From: Bacillota bacterium | Lineage (GTDB): Bacteria; Bacillota; Dethiobacteria; DTU022; JAAZDR01 | DNA: 7,364 bases | Assembly: GCA_012512705.1 (NCBI GenBank) | Contig: JAAZDR010000144.1 | Span: 1 to 7,364, forward strand | Direction: 5' to 3' | Shown here: positions 5,730 through 7,364 of the stretch, piece after piece | Layout: the number at the start of each line of letters is the position of its first letter | How positions within the stretch are numbered: position 1 is the first letter of the stretch | The notes under the pieces: model-generated | Told to the model about the DNA's origin: nothing | Seen by the model: only the letters and a program-made list of their open reading frames with translations | The model's database searches: none | Made by a program: the position numbers and the translations under genes

Positions 5730-5866
5730 CTGTCCTAAGAGGTATATTACTCCAGCAGGAAGTTCAAGCTAAGTGCCAGGGAAATTTATACAGTTTGGAA
5801 GAGGAAAAGGTTTGCTGCCCCTTGTGGAGAAATAGATCATGGAAAAGCAAGGTTGGACAATATTAA
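5726..5866 (+). CDS. Doubtful 46-residue ORF overlapping the mnmH stop
   Basis: An ATG overlaps the mnmH TGA in the ATGA arrangement typical of translational coupling and opens a 46-codon frame ending at TAA 5864-5866. The predicted peptide has three cysteines, two adjacent in VCCPLWRNRSW near the C-terminus, preceded by an acidic EEEK stretch. I recognise no family. A GGGG run (5717-5720) five bases upstream is a weak ribosome site. It may be chance, a decayed zinc-ribbon gene, or a real small protein. Otherwise the 167-base gap between mnmH and the carboxypeptidase gene shows no clear promoter or terminator. Confidence 0.22.
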   Translation: MTVLRGILLQQEVQAKCQGNLYSLEEEKVCCPLWRNRSWKSKVGQY

Positions 5867-5896
5867 TGGGCTTTGTAACAGAGGAAGGGGTTAGAT

Positions 5897-6853
5897 ATGG
5901 CAGCGAAAGAGAAGAAGTTTTTTTTAAGGGGTGATAAATGGAAAATAGCTGCGTTTCTCGGTCTCTTTCTGGCAGCTTTTTTCGTGGCTGCCTGCTGCTA
6001 TGGGGATTATCTTTTGTCTTACGGGGAAAAGGTGTTTACACTTTCTCCTGGGGAAACAGAGAAACAGGAGAACCCGGAGGGCGGCGCTAACAATTCGGAT
6101 GAAGAAGAGAAAGCTGAAGCCGAAACCGAAACCGATCTGGAGCCGTCAGGGTCTGCTGGTGAGGAACCGGAACCTGGGACGGGTGAGGAAGAGCCGCCGG
6201 ATGAGGAGCTGGGAGGGGACAAGCCTTCGCCTTACCCCCCGCCGCCAGGGGAGATACTGAAGATCAAAGATGGGGATTACCTGCTAGCACTGGTGACGAA
6301 GCAGACCACGCTCGGTGATTATGCGCCGACAGACCTGGTGCCTATACCGGCTGAGTATATCAAACCCGCTCAGCGGCAGTGGAAGTATTATCTGCGGCAG
6401 GAAGCCTGTGAGAACCTCATTCGTATGTGCGAGGCGGCGCGTGAAGAGGGGGTTGAGCTTTTTGTCATCTCCGCTTACCGCAGTTACGAGACACAAGAGC
6501 GCCTCTTCCGCGACTACGCTCAACGAAATGGCGAAGAAAAGGCGAATACCTTCAGTGCACGTGCCGGCCAATCGGAGCATCAGTTAGGAACAGTGGTTGA
6601 TTTTGGGGGGACGAGTGTTGACAAAACACAGGCTTTTGCCGATACCCAGCCGGGTAGGTGGCTGGCGGAGAACGCCCACCGTTTTGGTTTTGCGATGAGC
6701 TACCCCCTTGATTCGCAGCGGATCACCGGCTATATCTATGAGCCCTGGCATTTCCGCTATATCGGGGAGGAAAGCGCACTGGCCTGGAAAGAGTCCGGCC
6801 AGGTGCTCTGTGTCTTTCTGGAAGGCCAGGAACAGTTCTGGGAGGGGCACTAA
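5897..6853 (+). CDS. VanY-family D-alanyl-D-alanine carboxypeptidase, membrane-anchored or lipoprotein
   Basis: A 318-residue extracytoplasmic zinc peptidase that trims the terminal D-alanine from peptidoglycan stem peptides. A basic N-terminus and a hydrophobic segment (about 15-33) end in VAACC (30-34), which fits a lipobox cleaved before C33 but could equally be an uncleaved anchor. A low-complexity linker rich in Glu, Pro and Gly follows (about 52-119) and would hold the enzyme away from the membrane. The catalytic domain fills 125-318. It has SAYRSYETQ (192-200), the zinc motif SEHQLGTVVD with candidate ligands H228 and D235, and EPWHFRY with base E282 and ligand H285. All key residues expected of VanY/DacB-like peptidases are present. 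GAGGAAGGGG (5881-5890) lies six bases before the ATG. No VanA/VanH/VanX genes are nearby, so this is more likely a housekeeping cell-wall or recycling enzyme than a glycopeptide-resistance gene. Its 3' end converges on the minus-strand gene. Confidence 0.93.
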   Translation: MAAKEKKFFLRGDKWKIAAFLGLFLAAFFVAACCYGDYLLSYGEKVFTLSPGETEKQENPEGGANNSDEEEKAEAETETDLEPSGSAGEEPEPGTGEEEPPDEELGGDKPSPYPPPPGEILKIKDGDYLLALVTKQTTLGDYAPTDLVPIPAEYIKPAQRQWKYYLRQEACENLIRMCEAAREEGVELFVISAYRSYETQERLFRDYAQRNGEEKANTFSARAGQSEHQLGTVVDFGGTSVDKTQAFADTQPGRWLAENAHRFGFAMSYPLDSQRITGYIYEPWHFRYIGEESALAWKESGQVLCVFLEGQEQFWEGH

Positions 6854-6877
6854 AATTTAGTTATTCCATCCAGAACT
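6834..6877. terminator. Inverted repeat at the junction of two convergent genes (possible bidirectional terminator)
   Basis: AGTTCTGG (6834-6841) pairs perfectly with CCAGAACT (6870-6877). A short palindrome, CTAAAATTTAG (6850-6860), sits in the middle, between and over the two stop codons. The inner arms add a few G-C and G-U pairs. The outer arms lie inside both coding regions and encode Phe-Trp in each, so the symmetry may stem from similar C-terminal residues. There is no T run next to the outer stem, which makes this a weak terminator call. Confidence 0.35.
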
Positions 6878-7364
6878 CTTCATCCTCTAAGAGCTGGGAG
6901 CCAAAGAGCCCGTTGAATTCGTCAATCATGGAGCGCCACAGCTTATTGCCCTTGAAGAAGAGATAAAGGCCGGAGGTGTCCTCTTCAAAAGGCTGGAAGA
7001 TCCATATTTCATGATTATGTGCTTCATTTTCGGCGATACTGCGGATCTTAAATGGAGGCTCGCCAAGCAGCTCCCGGACGTTCTCTATAGATTCACCCTT
7101 TAATGTGGTTTCTTCAGGGTCGGGAAAATACTGCTCCCAGCCTTCCTTGGGCTGGCGTCGAATTTCTACTGCTGCAGCCTCTTTCGCTTCCTCTAACTGC
7201 CGCTGCAGGCTGTCTCGTTCTTCTTCGAGGGCGGCAGTTTCCTCCTGCAGGAGTTCATTTTGTTCTCGCAGCAAATCTGCTTCTGCCTCAAGCTCCTCCA
7301 GCTGGGCCTCGATATCACCTGGGGGTGCTTTTTCTGTTTGCGCCAAATGCTGCCAGAGGTAGAC
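6861..7364 (-). CDS. Coiled-coil protein with a small C-terminal globular domain, 5'-truncated, function unknown
   Basis: The minus-strand frame is open to the window edge, giving 167 visible residues. A TTG at 7346 could start a shorter form, but the six codons before it (VYLWQH) are open and could be the end of a membrane segment, so the gene probably begins outside. Residues about 18-63 form a strong coiled coil. I18, L25, L32, L39, L46 and L53 fall exactly seven apart, and N36 occupies the other core position. After a linker (RRQPKEGWEQYF) comes a compact domain with NVRELLGEPPF, HEIWIFQPF and GLYLFFKGNKL. Its order of helix, LLGxP turn and strands vaguely recalls SmpA/BamE-like folds; this is inference only. 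The acidic C-terminus ends EDEEFWME. It converges on the carboxypeptidase gene with seven bases between stops. A cell-envelope role is possible but unproven. Confidence 0.8.
   Translation of the reverse strand, partial: VYLWQHLAQTEKAPPGDIEAQLEELEAEADLLREQNELLQEETAALEEERDSLQRQLEEAKEAAAVEIRRQPKEGWEQYFPDPEETTLKGESIENVRELLGEPPFKIRSIAENEAHNHEIWIFQPFEEDTSGLYLFFKGNKLWRSMIDEFNGLFGSQLLEDEEFWME

Noticed and set aside
5721..5760. Selenocysteine read-through of the mnmH UGA stop
   Set aside because: A stop follows within three codons in the same frame, and MnmH homologues end at this point. No SECIS-like hairpin was seen.
5853..5881. Possible promoter TTGGAC-N17-TAACAG before the carboxypeptidase gene
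   Set aside because: The -10 match is only three of six and it overlaps the ribosome site, so transcription would begin too close to the start codon.
7105..7362. Plus-strand ORF rich in Ser, Ala and Arg
   Set aside because: It is the antisense of the Glu/Leu-rich coiled-coil gene, whose codons yield Ser/Ala/Arg runs on the other strand.

Overview
The window reads as a chromosomal stretch of a low-to-mid GC Gram-positive anaerobe, most likely a Clostridia-class Firmicute. The reasons are strong AGGAGG-type ribosome sites, frequent TTG starts, a VanY-type peptidoglycan carboxypeptidase, a MarR/MATE efflux pair, and a palindromic GGGACGGTT...AACCGTCCC element of a kind I recall from Clostridia genomes. 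The genus cannot be fixed from the sequence. An MnmH gene implies that the organism uses selenium to modify tRNA.

Layout. (1) 2-808 (+): the C-terminal 268 residues of a sigma-54 enhancer-binding protein, cut by the window edge and followed by a hairpin terminator (857-881). (2) 882-1154: a regulatory region with two imperfect inverted repeats and a near-ideal -24/-12 sigma-54 promoter (990-1005). It leads into a 469-residue permease of the NCS2/SulP fold with unknown substrate (1155-2564). The regulator and the promoter type match, so the activator and the permease probably form a local regulator-target pair. (3) 2565-2788: a long palindromic repeat (2642-2701), a possible insertion-sequence end remnant, and a consensus housekeeping promoter overlaid by three palindromes. 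(4) 2813-4652: a MarR repressor and a MATE exporter as an overlapping two-gene operon, resembling MepR/MepA in layout. (5) 4689-5729: mnmH, tRNA 2-selenouridine synthase, with a doubtful 46-codon ORF overlapping its stop. (6) 5897-6853: a membrane-anchored or lipidated VanY D,D-carboxypeptidase with an acidic linker. (7) 6861-7364 (-): the C-terminal part of a coiled-coil protein converging on vanY, with seven bases between the stop codons.

The genes fall into separate modules: sigma-54-controlled transport, repressor-controlled efflux, tRNA modification and cell-wall trimming. I see no CRISPR array, rRNA, tRNA, complete insertion sequence or phage gene. Nothing here clearly constitutes a new multi-gene system. 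The most informative unexplained points are the sigma-54 permease circuit, the stacked palindromes of the marR promoter, and the 89-base marR/MATE overlap.
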